Shown here piece after piece: positions 20,041 to 28,324 of a stretch of 64,000 nucleotides of DNA. Made by a program: the position numbers and the translations under genes. A model generated the notes under the pieces. That model made no database searches, was not told the DNA's origin, and was given only the letters and a program-made list of their open reading frames with translations. Source of the DNA: Janthinobacterium sp. UMAB-56 (GTDB lineage Bacteria; Pseudomonadota; Gammaproteobacteria; Burkholderiales; Burkholderiaceae_D); NCBI RefSeq assembly GCF_900095265.1, contig NZ_LT607655.1:154914-218913 (forward strand). Direction: 5' to 3'. Within the stretch, counting starts at the first letter, position 1. The number at the start of each line of letters is the position of its first letter.

Positions 20041-20067
20041 CAAAACGGCGGCGCACCGGGCGCCGCC
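20041..20067 (-). terminator. Hairpin after cheW, possible terminator
   Basis: On the minus strand an 8-bp GC stem (20047-20054 against 20060-20067) with a short loop is followed by GTTTTG. It lies 11 bases after the cheW stop and 150 bases before the mcp start. The T run is short, so it may only attenuate. Confidence 0.5.
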
Positions 20068-20077
20068 TTGCTGCCGC

Positions 20078-20584
20078 TTACGCTGCCAGCTTGTCGATCA
20101 GGCCCATCTCGCTGCTCGACATCAGCTTGTCGATGTCGACCAGGATCAGCATGCGCTCGTCGATGGTGCCCAGGCCGATCATGTAGTCGGTCGAGAAGGC
20201 CGTCCCCATTTCCGGCGCCGGTTTCACCTGCTCCGGCGTCAGGGTGGTGACGTCGGAAACGCTGTCGACCACCATGCCGACGATGCGACCGCCGATGTTC
20301 AGGATGATCACTACCGTGAACTGGTCGTACACGGGCGTGCCCAGGTTGAACTTGATACGCATGTCGACCACGGGAATGATGATGCCGCGCAGGTTGATCA
20401 CACCCTTGATGAATTCAGGCGCGTTGGCGATGCGGGTGACCGCTTCGTAGCCACGGATTTCCTGGACCTTCAGGATATCGATGCCGTACTCTTCGGAGCC
20501 CAGGGTAAAGGCCAGGAATTCACGGCCGGCGATGTCCTTGCCGTCGCCCGCATTGCTTCCGGATGTTTGTTGAGTATCTGACAT
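20078..20584 (-). CDS. cheW: Chemotaxis coupling protein CheW
   Basis: Adaptor linking receptors to CheA. The 168-residue protein has the CheW SH3-like double barrel: [26 protein letters not shown] near the N-terminus, [19 protein letters not shown], the conserved [12 protein letters not shown] strand and a C-terminal helix after [10 protein letters not shown]. It is the next gene after cheA (31 bases) and is followed by a possible terminator. Confidence 0.95.
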   Translation of the reverse strand: MSDTQQTSGSNAGDGKDIAGREFLAFTLGSEEYGIDILKVQEIRGYEAVTRIANAPEFIKGVINLRGIIIPVVDMRIKFNLGTPVYDQFTVVIILNIGGRIVGMVVDSVSDVTTLTPEQVKPAPEMGTAFSTDYMIGLGTIDERMLILVDIDKLMSSSEMGLIDKLAA

Positions 20585-20615
20585 GGTGCGTTTTCCTATC
20601 TTTTATCTATCGGTA

Positions 20616-22808
20616 TTACGAAAAAATGGACTCGTCGGCCAGCTGGCGAGAGGAACGGATCAGGGCGGCGACATCGAGAATCAGCGACACGCCGCCATCT
20701 CCCAGGATGGTGGCGCCGGAAATGCCCACCACCTTGCGGTAATTCGATTCGAGGTTTTTCACCACGACCTGCTGCTGTCCCACCAGGTCGTCGACAAACA
20801 GGGCAGCCTTGCGTCCTTCCGTCTCGAGGATCACGCAGATGCCTTCCGAGGGGCTGGTAAAACGCGGCGCGATGTCGAACATCTGATACAGCGGGATCAA
20901 CGGCAGGTATTCGCCGCGCACTTTCACCACCTGCCCCTTACCGCTGATGTCCTTGATATCCTCAACGGCTGGCTGCAGCGATTCGATGACAAAGCCCAGA
21001 GGTAAAATATACACCTCATCGCCGACGCGGATAGACATGCCGTCCAGGATGGCCAGGGTCAGCGGCAGCGAAATGGAAATCGTCGTGCCGAAACCCTTCG
21101 CCGAACGGATGTCGACGACGCCGCCCATGGCGCTGATATTGCGCTTGACGACATCCATGCCCACGCCGCGGCCCGACACGTCGGTGACCGCTTCGGCGGT
21201 AGAAAAACCTGGCGCGAAGATCAGTTGCCACACGTCGGCGTCGCTCATCGTCTCGGACACGTCCAGGCCCTGCTGCGCGGCCTTGGCCAGGATACGCTCG
21301 CGGTTCAGTCCCGCACCGTCATCGGATACTTCGATGATGATGTTGCCGCCCTGATGGCTGGCCGAGAGGAACAAACGGCCAGCCTCGGTCTTGCCGGCGG
21401 CCACGCGGGCGGCCGGCATTTCCACGCCATGGTCGATACTGTTGCGCACCAGGTGCGTGAGAGGATCGACGATGCGCTCGATGAGGCCCTTGTCCAGTTC
21501 AGTGGCGGCGCCATTCGTGATGAAATCGACTTTCTTGCCCAGCTTCGTCGCCAGGTCGCGCACCATGCGCGGGAAGCGCGAGAAAACGAAATCCATCGGC
21601 ATCATGCGGATCGACATCACCGCTTCCTGCAAGTCGCGCGTATTGCGCGTCAGGTGGCTGACGCTGTCGAGCAGTTTTTCATGCAGCATCGGGTCGAGCG
21701 CGCTGGCGCGCTGCTCGATCATCGCCTGCGTGATCACCAGCTCGCCCACCAGGTTGATCAGCTGGTCGACTTTCTCGATCGAGACGCGGATCGACGACGA
21801 CTCGGCACCGGCCTTGTCGCCCTCTTTCTTGGCCGGTTTCTTTTCCTGCTCCGCTTCGGCCACGGCGCTCGCCACGGCCGGCATGGCGGCAGCGCTGGCG
21901 TTGCCCGCCTTGGCTGCATCGGCGCGAATTTGTTCGAGGGGCTGGAAAAAACCATAGCCCTGTTCGGCGTCGCTCTGCACGCCGGCGGCGGCGCGGATAT
22001 CCTCGATCGGCTGGAAGAAGCCATAACCGGGATCCGCCGCGCCAGGCGCGCCTGGCAGCGGCTCGAAGAAACCATAGCCCTGGGCTTTTTCCTGCGCCGC
22101 GCGGGCCGCTTCGGCTTCGCCTGGCGCCAGTGGCGGCGCCTGCGTGATCACCATGTCATCCGGATTGAGCACGAACGAGCAGATGGCCAGGATGTCGTCC
22201 AGGCTTTCATGCGTCGTCACTTCCAGCACCTTGCGCGCATCGGGCAGGCTGGACACGGCGACATCGCCCAGCAAGCCCAGTTCGGCCGCCAGCGCCTCGA
22301 CTTCGCGCTCTTCCATCTTCGGCAGCTCCAGGCGGTAGCGCTGGCCGCCGGCATGGCTGACGGCTTCTTTTTCCGCCGTATGGAAGGCCGGCGCGACGGG
22401 CGTGAGCGCGGCCACGGGCACGTCCTGCGAGAACGACTGCAGCATCATGCGCACATTGGCCACGGCATCCTGGTCAACGGCGCTGCCCAGGCGGTGGCCG
22501 TCGAGCTGCATCTTAAGGATGTCCTTGGCCGCCAAAAAGGCGTCGACGTGTTCCGCCGTCAGGGCCATCTGCCCCTGGCGAATGCGGTCGAGCAACGACT
22601 CGAGGATGTGCGTTACCTCGCTCATGTCGCTCAAGCCGAACGTCGATGCGCCGCCCTTGATCGAATGGGCGGTGCGAAAAATGGCATTCAGGTCTTCGGC
22701 GTCGGGCGCCGCAATATCAACGGCCAGCAGCAGCCGTTCTTTTTCAGCCAGCAGTTCTTCGGCCTCATCGAAAAAGACCTGAAAAAACTGGCTAATATCG
22801 ATGGTCAT
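20616..22808 (-). CDS. cheA: Chemotaxis sensor kinase CheA with a triple GYGFF linker motif
   Basis: Histidine kinase at the core of the chemotaxis array, passing phosphate to CheY and CheB. The 730 residues show P1 with the phospho-His in FRTAHSIKGGAST (His48), a P2-like segment around residues 155-222, an unusual linker with GYGFF at 244-248, 261-265 and 284-288, the P3 dimerisation helices, the P4 ATPase (LVRNSIDHGVE, DDGAGLNRE, GRGVGMDVVKRNI) and the P5 CheW-like domain ending QQVVVKNLESNY. It sits between cheY and cheW in the block. Confidence 0.96.
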   Translation of the reverse strand: MTIDISQFFQVFFDEAEELLAEKERLLLAVDIAAPDAEDLNAIFRTAHSIKGGASTFGLSDMSEVTHILESLLDRIRQGQMALTAEHVDAFLAAKDILKMQLDGHRLGSAVDQDAVANVRMMLQSFSQDVPVAALTPVAPAFHTAEKEAVSHAGGQRYRLELPKMEEREVEALAAELGLLGDVAVSSLPDARKVLEVTTHESLDDILAICSFVLNPDDMVITQAPPLAPGEAEAARAAQEKAQGYGFFEPLPGAPGAADPGYGFFQPIEDIRAAAGVQSDAEQGYGFFQPLEQIRADAAKAGNASAAAMPAVASAVAEAEQEKKPAKKEGDKAGAESSSIRVSIEKVDQLINLVGELVITQAMIEQRASALDPMLHEKLLDSVSHLTRNTRDLQEAVMSIRMMPMDFVFSRFPRMVRDLATKLGKKVDFITNGAATELDKGLIERIVDPLTHLVRNSIDHGVEMPAARVAAGKTEAGRLFLSASHQGGNIIIEVSDDGAGLNRERILAKAAQQGLDVSETMSDADVWQLIFAPGFSTAEAVTDVSGRGVGMDVVKRNISAMGGVVDIRSAKGFGTTISISLPLTLAILDGMSIRVGDEVYILPLGFVIESLQPAVEDIKDISGKGQVVKVRGEYLPLIPLYQMFDIAPRFTSPSEGICVILETEGRKAALFVDDLVGQQQVVVKNLESNYRKVVGISGATILGDGGVSLILDVAALIRSSRQLADESIFS

Positions 22809-22851
22809 AGGGTGACTCCGTCAATTGCATCGTTGTGCTGCGCGGCTGGCA

Positions 22852-23217
22852 TCAGCCGATCACCTTCTTGACCACCTCGATCAGGCGTTGCGGATCGAAG
22901 GGCTTGACCAGCCAGCCATTGGCGCCGGCGGCACGACCCTTCGATTTCATCTCGTCCGACGACTCGGTCGTCAGCATCAGGATAGGCACCTTCTGATAGG
23001 TTGGCAGTTCGCGCAGCAGCTTGATCAGCTCCAGGCCATCCATGCGCGGCATGTTCTGGTCCGTCAATACCAGGTCCACGCTTTGCAGCTTGGCTTTTTC
23101 CAGTCCGTCCTGGCCATCGACGGCCTCCACCACCTGATAACCGGCGGCCTTCAGACTGAACGCCACCATCTGGCGCAATGAGCTGGAATCGTCCACTGCA
23201 AGTATCGTTTTGGCCAT
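22852..23217 (-). CDS. cheY: Second CheY-type response regulator
   Basis: A 121-residue single receiver domain: AVDDSSSLRQMVAFSLK, the phospho-Asp in LVLTDQNMPRMDGLEL, the Thr in LMLTTESSD and the Lys in GWLVKPFDP. It resembles the receivers encoded just before cheA in many betaproteobacteria. It differs from the receiver at 14830-15228 around the alpha-1 and alpha-4 surface, so it may act as a phosphate sink or second output. ATG 23217 (MAKTILAVDDS) was chosen over an in-frame start at 23229. Confidence 0.92.
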   Translation of the reverse strand: MAKTILAVDDSSSLRQMVAFSLKAAGYQVVEAVDGQDGLEKAKLQSVDLVLTDQNMPRMDGLELIKLLRELPTYQKVPILMLTTESSDEMKSKGRAAGANGWLVKPFDPQRLIEVVKKVIG

Positions 23218-23300
23218 CTTTGCTCCCACTTATTCCGGGCATCCTGCCCGAGTATTTGATTAATCAATCCATGCAACCACAAGCGTTCCGCACTGGCATG

Positions 23301-23849
23301 CTAGAACAGCTCGATGTCGCCACTTTCCAAATGCTGCTGACTGACAGCCTTGCGCAGCACGCTGCGCAACTCCAGGCTTTGAATCGCCAGCGCCATGCTG
23401 ACCCTCCCCAGCAAGGCGACAATTTCTTCATTGTCGCTCTCCGGCAACATCTCCGCGCCATGCGAGCCCAGGGTACCGAGGAACTCGCGCAAGCCAGTCA
23501 CGCGCTTCAAGGTGCGCTCGATCAACTGGCTGGTCATGTCCTGGAACTGCAGGCTGGTGATGGCGGCATTCACATACCCCCCCACCTCATCCTGCAACGC
23601 CAGCAGTTTTTCCCGCTGCTGCTCGGCCGGAATACCGCCGTCGAGCAACAGGGCGATGGTATCTTGCTGCGCAGCGACGGCCGCATGTATCGCCATGAAA
23701 TTGAAGGACAACTTCTCGATCGCCTCTTCCAGCAAGATGCCGGTCTGCACCAGGTCGGTTTCCACCTCCGTCAAGTGCTTGCGGCCATGGTCCGACACGC
23801 CAGACAGCAGGCGTTTTACATGCGAGCCAAGTATTTTCTTTCTTGTCAT
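23301..23849 (-). CDS. CheZ-like chemotaxis phosphatase (candidate)
   Basis: A 182-residue largely helical protein between motB and cheY. Its segment LQFQDMTSQLIERTLKRV (from residue 100) aligns with the active-site helix of CheZ; Asp104 and Gln108 give the DxxxQ spacing of the catalytic Asp and Gln in E. coli CheZ. That enzyme dephosphorylates CheY-P. It is shorter than E. coli CheZ (214 residues), and the C-terminal CheY-binding peptide is not recognisable; instead it ends GDIELF. Since no other cheZ is in the block, it probably fills this role, but it could be a different helical partner. Confidence 0.7.
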   Translation of the reverse strand: MTRKKILGSHVKRLLSGVSDHGRKHLTEVETDLVQTGILLEEAIEKLSFNFMAIHAAVAAQQDTIALLLDGGIPAEQQREKLLALQDEVGGYVNAAITSLQFQDMTSQLIERTLKRVTGLREFLGTLGSHGAEMLPESDNEEIVALLGRVSMALAIQSLELRSVLRKAVSQQHLESGDIELF

Positions 23850-23895
23850 AAAGGTCTCATTGTTTCAATACACCACGCGTTGACAGCCTTGCGTG

Positions 23896-24873
23896 TTATT
23901 TTTTCGCCGCTACCGGGCTGGGGGCAGGCGCCGCTGCGGGCGGCGCTCCGGCCACCAGGCCTGAAGCAACAGCGGCGGAAGCGGCATCGGTCACAGGCAA
24001 CTCGATCGCCGCCCCATCGCGCAGGACATTTTCTTCCGTGCGTTTGTTCATGACGATGATGCTGATGCGCCGGTTGATCGGATTGAAGGGATCGAGCTTG
24101 TCCAGGTGAGCGGCCGAGCCCAGGCCCACCACGCGCAAAACTTTTTCTTCCTTCATGCCACCAATCACCAGTTCGCGCCGCGACGCATTCGCGCGGTCGG
24201 CCGACAATTCCCAGTTGCTGTAGCCGGCATCACTCATATAGGGTGTCGAATCCGTATGGCCGGACAGGCCGATGCGGTTGGGCACTTCATTGAGCACGGA
24301 GCCGATGGCATGCAGGATTTCCTTGGTGTACGGTTGCAGATTCGCATTGGCGAGCGCAAACATCGGACGGTTTTGCTCGTCGACGATCTGGATGCGCAAG
24401 CCTTCGCTGGTAATATCGAGCAGCAACTGGTTCTTGTATTTTTTCAGCAGGGGGTTGGCGTCGATGGTCGCTTCGATGCGTGCCTTGAGCGCCTGCAGGC
24501 GCTTGCCTTCCTCGCGTTCGAGCGCAGCCTTGGCGGAATTGAGGTCGAAGGACTTGCGCTGCTGCTCTTCCTGCGCCTTGCGTACCTGCCCATCCTGGCG
24601 CGACAGGTCCTGGCCGCCGCCCTGGATCACGGAATTGCTTTCACCGCTGCCGGAACCGCCTGCCATGGCCACTTTCAGGGGCGTCTTGAAGAATTCGGAA
24701 ATGCCGTTCAAGTCGCCCTTCGAAGTCGAGCCCAGCAGCCACATCAGCAGGAAAAAGGCCATCATGGCCGTGACAAAGTCGGCGTAGGCAATTTTCCATG
24801 CCCCGCCATGGTGTCCGCCAGCCGTCTTCTTGATACGCTTGACGATAATCGGGCGCATGCCTTCATCGGCCAT
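23896..24873 (-). CDS. motB: Flagellar motor stator protein MotB
   Basis: Stator subunit that anchors the motor to peptidoglycan. The 325-residue protein has the single N-terminal membrane helix with the proton-binding Asp in AYADFVTAMMAFFLLMWLLG, a plug and charged helical region, and the OmpA-like peptidoglycan-binding domain (IGLSGHTDSTPY, SNWELSADRANASRREL, NPINRRISIIVM). The tail is Ala/Pro-rich. It is preceded by motA at 58 bases and forms the stator pair. Confidence 0.96.
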   Translation of the reverse strand: MADEGMRPIIVKRIKKTAGGHHGGAWKIAYADFVTAMMAFFLLMWLLGSTSKGDLNGISEFFKTPLKVAMAGGSGSGESNSVIQGGGQDLSRQDGQVRKAQEEQQRKSFDLNSAKAALEREEGKRLQALKARIEATIDANPLLKKYKNQLLLDITSEGLRIQIVDEQNRPMFALANANLQPYTKEILHAIGSVLNEVPNRIGLSGHTDSTPYMSDAGYSNWELSADRANASRRELVIGGMKEEKVLRVVGLGSAAHLDKLDPFNPINRRISIIVMNKRTEENVLRDGAAIELPVTDAASAAVASGLVAGAPPAAAPAPSPVAAKK

Positions 24874-24931
24874 GGCGTTCCCCTTCCGTGTGCTGCAAAT
24901 GAATCATGGTATCCAGGCGTATATTCACTGC

Positions 24932-25792
24932 TTACTTCGTTTTCGATTTCTTGATGTGGTCTTCCAGCTCATTGAACGTCGGACGCTCGGTCGAGAACAG
25001 GACCTTGCGGCCGAACTCCACGGCCAGCGCCGGCGCATAGCCGTTCAGGCTGGCAAGCAGGGTCACTTTCACGCACTGGAACATCTTGCTCGACTCTTCC
25101 AGCTTCTGCTCCAGCAGGCTGGCCAGAGGACCGACGAAACCGTAGGCCAGCAAGATGCCGAGGAAGGTGCCGACCAGCGCGTGCGCGATCAGCATGCCCA
25201 GCTCTGCCGGCGGTATGCCCACCGACTCCATCGTATGCACCACGCCCATCACGGCGGCGACGATACCGAAAGCGGGCAAGCCGTCGCCCACCTTGGCGAT
25301 CACGTGGGCCGGCACGGCGCCTTCGTGATGGTGCGTCTCGATTTCGTTATCCATCAGGTTCTCGATCTGGAAGGCATCCATATTGCCCGACACCATCAGG
25401 CGCAGGTAATCGGTCATGAATTCGACGATATGGTGGTCCGCCAGCACGGCCGGATACTTGGAAAACAGCGGGCTTTCTTCGGGCTTGTCGATATCGCCTT
25501 CGATCGACATCAAGCCTTCCTTGCGCACTTTGCTGAGCACTTCGAACAACAGCGACATCAGTTCCATGTACAGATCTTTGGTGTAGCGCGATCCCTTGAA
25601 CAGGCTGGGCAAGGCGGCGATGGTCGCCTTGATGGCCTTGTTATTGTTACCAACAAGGAAGGCGCCCAGGGCGGCGCCGCCGATCATCAGCAACTCCAGC
25701 GGCTGGAACAGCGCCGCCAGATGGCCGCCTGCCAGCGCAAAGCCGCCAAAGACCGAGGCGCAGACGATGATGTATCCGATTATGACTAACAA
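24932..25792 (-). CDS. motA: Flagellar motor stator protein MotA, TTG start
   Basis: Proton-channel subunit of the stator. The 286 residues show four membrane segments and the conserved cytoplasmic loop with charged residues (for example LEVLSKVRKEGLMSIEGD, where the Arg and Glu contact FliG), GDGLPAFGIVAAVMGVVHTM, and the TFLGILLAYGFVGPL segment. The start is most likely TTG at 25792, because MLVIIGYIIVCASVFGGF matches the family N-terminus; there is a GGGAGT upstream and no ATG nearby. The 218 bases upstream hold no gene. Confidence 0.95.
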   Translation of the reverse strand: MLVIIGYIIVCASVFGGFALAGGHLAALFQPLELLMIGGAALGAFLVGNNNKAIKATIAALPSLFKGSRYTKDLYMELMSLLFEVLSKVRKEGLMSIEGDIDKPEESPLFSKYPAVLADHHIVEFMTDYLRLMVSGNMDAFQIENLMDNEIETHHHEGAVPAHVIAKVGDGLPAFGIVAAVMGVVHTMESVGIPPAELGMLIAHALVGTFLGILLAYGFVGPLASLLEQKLEESSKMFQCVKVTLLASLNGYAPALAVEFGRKVLFSTERPTFNELEDHIKKSKTK

Positions 25793-26011
25793 GTGCCCTG
25801 ACTCCCAATAATGGCCGGGACTGTGCGCCCGGCATGTTCAAACCTGTTCCTGCCTTCTAGCGGCTGCGCCGCCGACGACGACAGCGGCAAAAAAAGCAAC
25901 CGGAAGTTAATTGAAATGTGCTGCTTTTCAATGCAATTCCGGGAAAATTCCGTGTGGAACTACAATAACGTGAGATTGCCCCACGGGCAAGCAAATAACG
26001 CTGACAATTGC

Positions 26012-26773
26012 TTAAAAGCACCATATGTAAAGCAAAGGGCCGCCCTCTGTGGCGGCGATGGTCTTATCGGGCTCGCGTGCCGCAATCTGGAATTCGTAAC
26101 TAAGAAGCATGCTACCGGGCAACATTTCCTTTTCCGCCTTGCTCCACAGGGCTGCCATCGCCGCCGGCGACAGGTAGGCAAACACCGCATCGTAGCGGCC
26201 AAAGTCGAGCCCTTCGTAATCGCCGCGCAGGAAACGCGCGCGGCTCCCGGCCAGCCCTGCGCGCAAGCGGCTTGCCAGCCACGGCAGCGGCGCCAGCTCG
26301 ATGCCGGAAAAATGCCCATCGGGCCGGCGCCGCGCCAGGTCCAGCACCAGCCCGCCCAGCCCGCTGCCGATATCGACCAGGCGCACGCCGGGACGGTCCG
26401 CGACCAGCTCGGCCACCGCCTGCCAAACCTTCGGCCCCGACGGGTAAAACGGCACTTGCGTGCGGAACGTGGACCAGTACAGGCTCAGCAGGAAAACAAA
26501 GGCCGCCAGGAACACGACCGGTGGCAAATCGAGCAGGCTGGCCGCCACCAAGGCGGGCGCAAACAGCAGGCCGATGGCGCACCACCAGCGCGCCAGTCCC
26601 GCGCGCCACGTGATGAGCGCCGCCAGCACGCCCTGCACCAGCGCCACGGCCGGCAGCGACATGGCCACGCCGGCACGCGCCAGACCATATACCAATAGCA
26701 ACATCAGGGGAAAGGCCAGCACCTGGATCAGGATGGCCTTGAGCGCAGGCGCGCGCAGGATTTGTTGCAGCAT
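26012..26773 (-). CDS. Membrane-anchored class I SAM-dependent methyltransferase
   Basis: A 253-residue protein lying between flhC and motA. The N-terminal ~105 residues are very hydrophobic, with about four membrane helices (for example VLAFPLMLLLVYGLA and PPVVFLAAFVFLLSLYW). The rest is a Rossmann methyltransferase: SAM motif I in VRLVDIGSGLGGLVLDLA, then GIELAPLPWLASRL and YDAVFAYLSPAAM. The substrate is unknown. The ATG at 26773 was chosen; an in-frame TTG at 26785 adds four residues, and neither has a clear ribosome-binding site. A terminator lies upstream after flhC, so it needs its own promoter. Confidence 0.75.
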   Translation of the reverse strand: MLQQILRAPALKAILIQVLAFPLMLLLVYGLARAGVAMSLPAVALVQGVLAALITWRAGLARWWCAIGLLFAPALVAASLLDLPPVVFLAAFVFLLSLYWSTFRTQVPFYPSGPKVWQAVAELVADRPGVRLVDIGSGLGGLVLDLARRRPDGHFSGIELAPLPWLASRLRAGLAGSRARFLRGDYEGLDFGRYDAVFAYLSPAAMAALWSKAEKEMLPGSMLLSYEFQIAAREPDKTIAATEGGPLLYIWCF

Positions 26774-26817
26774 GGGGGTAGTCAAGGGTAGAAAACGCCA
26801 GTGTAAGCGAAAGCCCC

Positions 26818-26856
26818 ATGAAAAAACCGGAGTCCGGTCTGGCGACCGCTCCGGCT
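26818..26856 (-). terminator. Terminator after flhDC
   Basis: On the minus strand a stem ending in CTCCGG (26827-26832 against 26849-26854, extended by GC pairs inside) is followed by six T residues. It lies about 30 bases after the flhC stop and closes the flhDC transcript before the methyltransferase gene. Confidence 0.75.
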
Positions 26857-26883
26857 TTCACTAAGGCTCTATTTGAGGCAGTA

Positions 26884-27447
26884 TCAGGCGACAACAACCG
26901 GCGGCGCGGCGGCGGCCGCTTCATCGCGCGCTTTCTTGGTCTTGCCGGCACGCGAAGGCATGTGGCACAGGCCGCACACATAATCGGCGTTCAGGTCGAG
27001 GCAGTTGACGACAAACTTGCCGCCGCACTTGCCACAGGGCGCCATGTCCAGCATCTTGCTGCTGAAAAAGCGCACCAGGGTCCAGGCCCGCGTCAGCGAC
27101 AGCAGCGGCTCTTCACCTGCCTCTGGCGGCATCTGCTCCAGATACAGCTTATACGCCTTCATCACGGCTTCGATGCCGGTGGCGCCGGCGTGGTCAACGA
27201 GGAATTTGTGGATATTGATGAACAGCGAGGAATGGATATTCGGTTGCCAGGTGATGAACCAGTCGGTGGAAAACGGCAGCATGCCCTTGGGCGGCGAGAC
27301 GCCTTTCAATTCCTTGTACAGGTTCAGCAGTCGTTCGCGCGAGAGCGACACTTCCGTCTCCAGCAGTTGCAAACGGGCACCCAGCTGTATCAATTCGATG
27401 GCTAACTGGATTTCCTGCGCTTCCGATACGACACTTTTCTTGGCCAT
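26884..27447 (-). CDS. flhC: Flagellar master regulator subunit FlhC
   Basis: With FlhD forms the FlhD4C2 activator of class II flagellar promoters. The 187-residue protein has the typical EIQLAIELIQLGARLQLLETE N-terminal helices, GMLPFSTDWFITWQPNIHSS, and the four zinc-binding cysteines in CGKCGGKFV and CGLCHMP. The tail is Ala-rich. It follows flhD by 39 bases. The presence of flhDC points to the enteric/betaproteobacterial flagellar hierarchy rather than FleQ control. Confidence 0.96.
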   Translation of the reverse strand: MAKKSVVSEAQEIQLAIELIQLGARLQLLETEVSLSRERLLNLYKELKGVSPPKGMLPFSTDWFITWQPNIHSSLFINIHKFLVDHAGATGIEAVMKAYKLYLEQMPPEAGEEPLLSLTRAWTLVRFFSSKMLDMAPCGKCGGKFVVNCLDLNADYVCGLCHMPSRAGKTKKARDEAAAAAPPVVVA

Positions 27448-27486
27448 GCTGCTTGCTCCGCGACTGACGAGTACTGATTTAAAAGC

Positions 27487-27810
27487 TTAGGCGATTTCTT
27501 CGACACCCTGGCCGGCCATCAGGATCGCGGCGTGCGATTGGGCCAGCGAGCGATCTTTATTGTAGTTCGTCAACATACCCAGGATGGCGCTGTCGTCGAA
27601 GCGGAAGCGGGCCAGCATCATGTTGCCGCCAGCGAGCTTCAGGATCTGCGCGTTGCTCATGCCTTCGATCAATTCGGCGATTTCGGCGGCTATGCCCAAA
27701 CGGAAGATGGCCGTTACCTTGTCCGCACGAATCATTTGCTGGGCCAGCATCAGGTAGCTCAGGTTAGCGTCGCGAATCTCAGCCATCATATCGTTAGCAG
27801 TCATTTCCAT
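27487..27810 (-). CDS. flhD: Flagellar master regulator subunit FlhD
   Basis: DNA-binding partner of FlhC. The 107-residue helical protein shows the family sequence IRDANLSYLMLAQQMIRAD, IAEIAELIEGMSNAQILKLA and RFRFDDSAILGML. It is slightly shorter than the E. coli protein. First gene of the flhDC transcript. The 586 bases before the divergent kynU contain a perfect-armed palindrome (27938-27958), AT-rich inverted repeats (28125-28242) and other likely regulatory sites, so flhDC has a long control region. Confidence 0.95.
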   Translation of the reverse strand: MEMTANDMMAEIRDANLSYLMLAQQMIRADKVTAIFRLGIAAEIAELIEGMSNAQILKLAGGNMMLARFRFDDSAILGMLTNYNKDRSLAQSHAAILMAGQGVEEIA

Positions 27811-27937
27811 CTCCTCAATCCGTTGAATTCAGCTGGCGTTATGTGTTGCCAGTGAGATACATTCTGCAGGAGCAACATCAAATGCAACAGAGGTGTAGCG
27901 CTGTATTTTTGGTCGGGAAATAGAGGGTACGGCCGTA

Positions 27938-27958
27938 GGTGTTTGTCTGACAAACACC
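27938..27958. promoter_or_regulatory. 21-bp palindrome, candidate operator upstream of flhD
   Basis: Ten-base arms GGTGTTTGTC (27938-27947) and GACAAACACC (27949-27958) are perfect inverted copies around a single T. The centre TGTC-T-GACA fits the yGTM-N-KACr pattern of FadR-type GntR operators. It lies 128 bases upstream of the flhD start. There is no T run, so it is not a terminator. Confidence 0.55.
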
Positions 27959-28124
27959 GCTCGACCATGGTCGCACGCCTGTGAGGGCGCGGATTCTTGA
28001 GATGCGCAAAGAGCCAGATTTGCCTGACTTCCCGCTTGAAATGAAATCACTTTCTTACAACAACTTGATCAGAATCAAGCCTGTTACCTAGGATAACGGC
28101 AGTTGTTGCGGGAACTTTAGGCTT

Positions 28125-28242
28125 ATTTTTAAAAATATTTAAAAAATATTGACGCTTGCCTGACCGATTACCGCCCTTCCTGTATTCATTGACGGCGGCG
28201 AATCGCAGAACTTTAGCGATTATTGAAAATATTTTTAAAAAT
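28125..28242. repeat. 16-bp AT-rich inverted repeat
   Basis: ATTTTTAAAAATATTT at 28125-28140 and its exact reverse complement at 28227-28242, 86 bases apart. Each arm is preceded by GAACTTTAG on the plus strand. A 17-base version (TTATTTTTAAAAATATT) recurs at 42584-42600 before the GGDEF gene. Confidence 0.65.
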
Positions 28243-28324
28243 CGTGATTTTTTTCGTTGACGCCCGGCAGGGAGGTACTTTCCATCCCCCGCCCGACGCG
28301 GAAACTCCGCTTTCTGGCGGGGAT

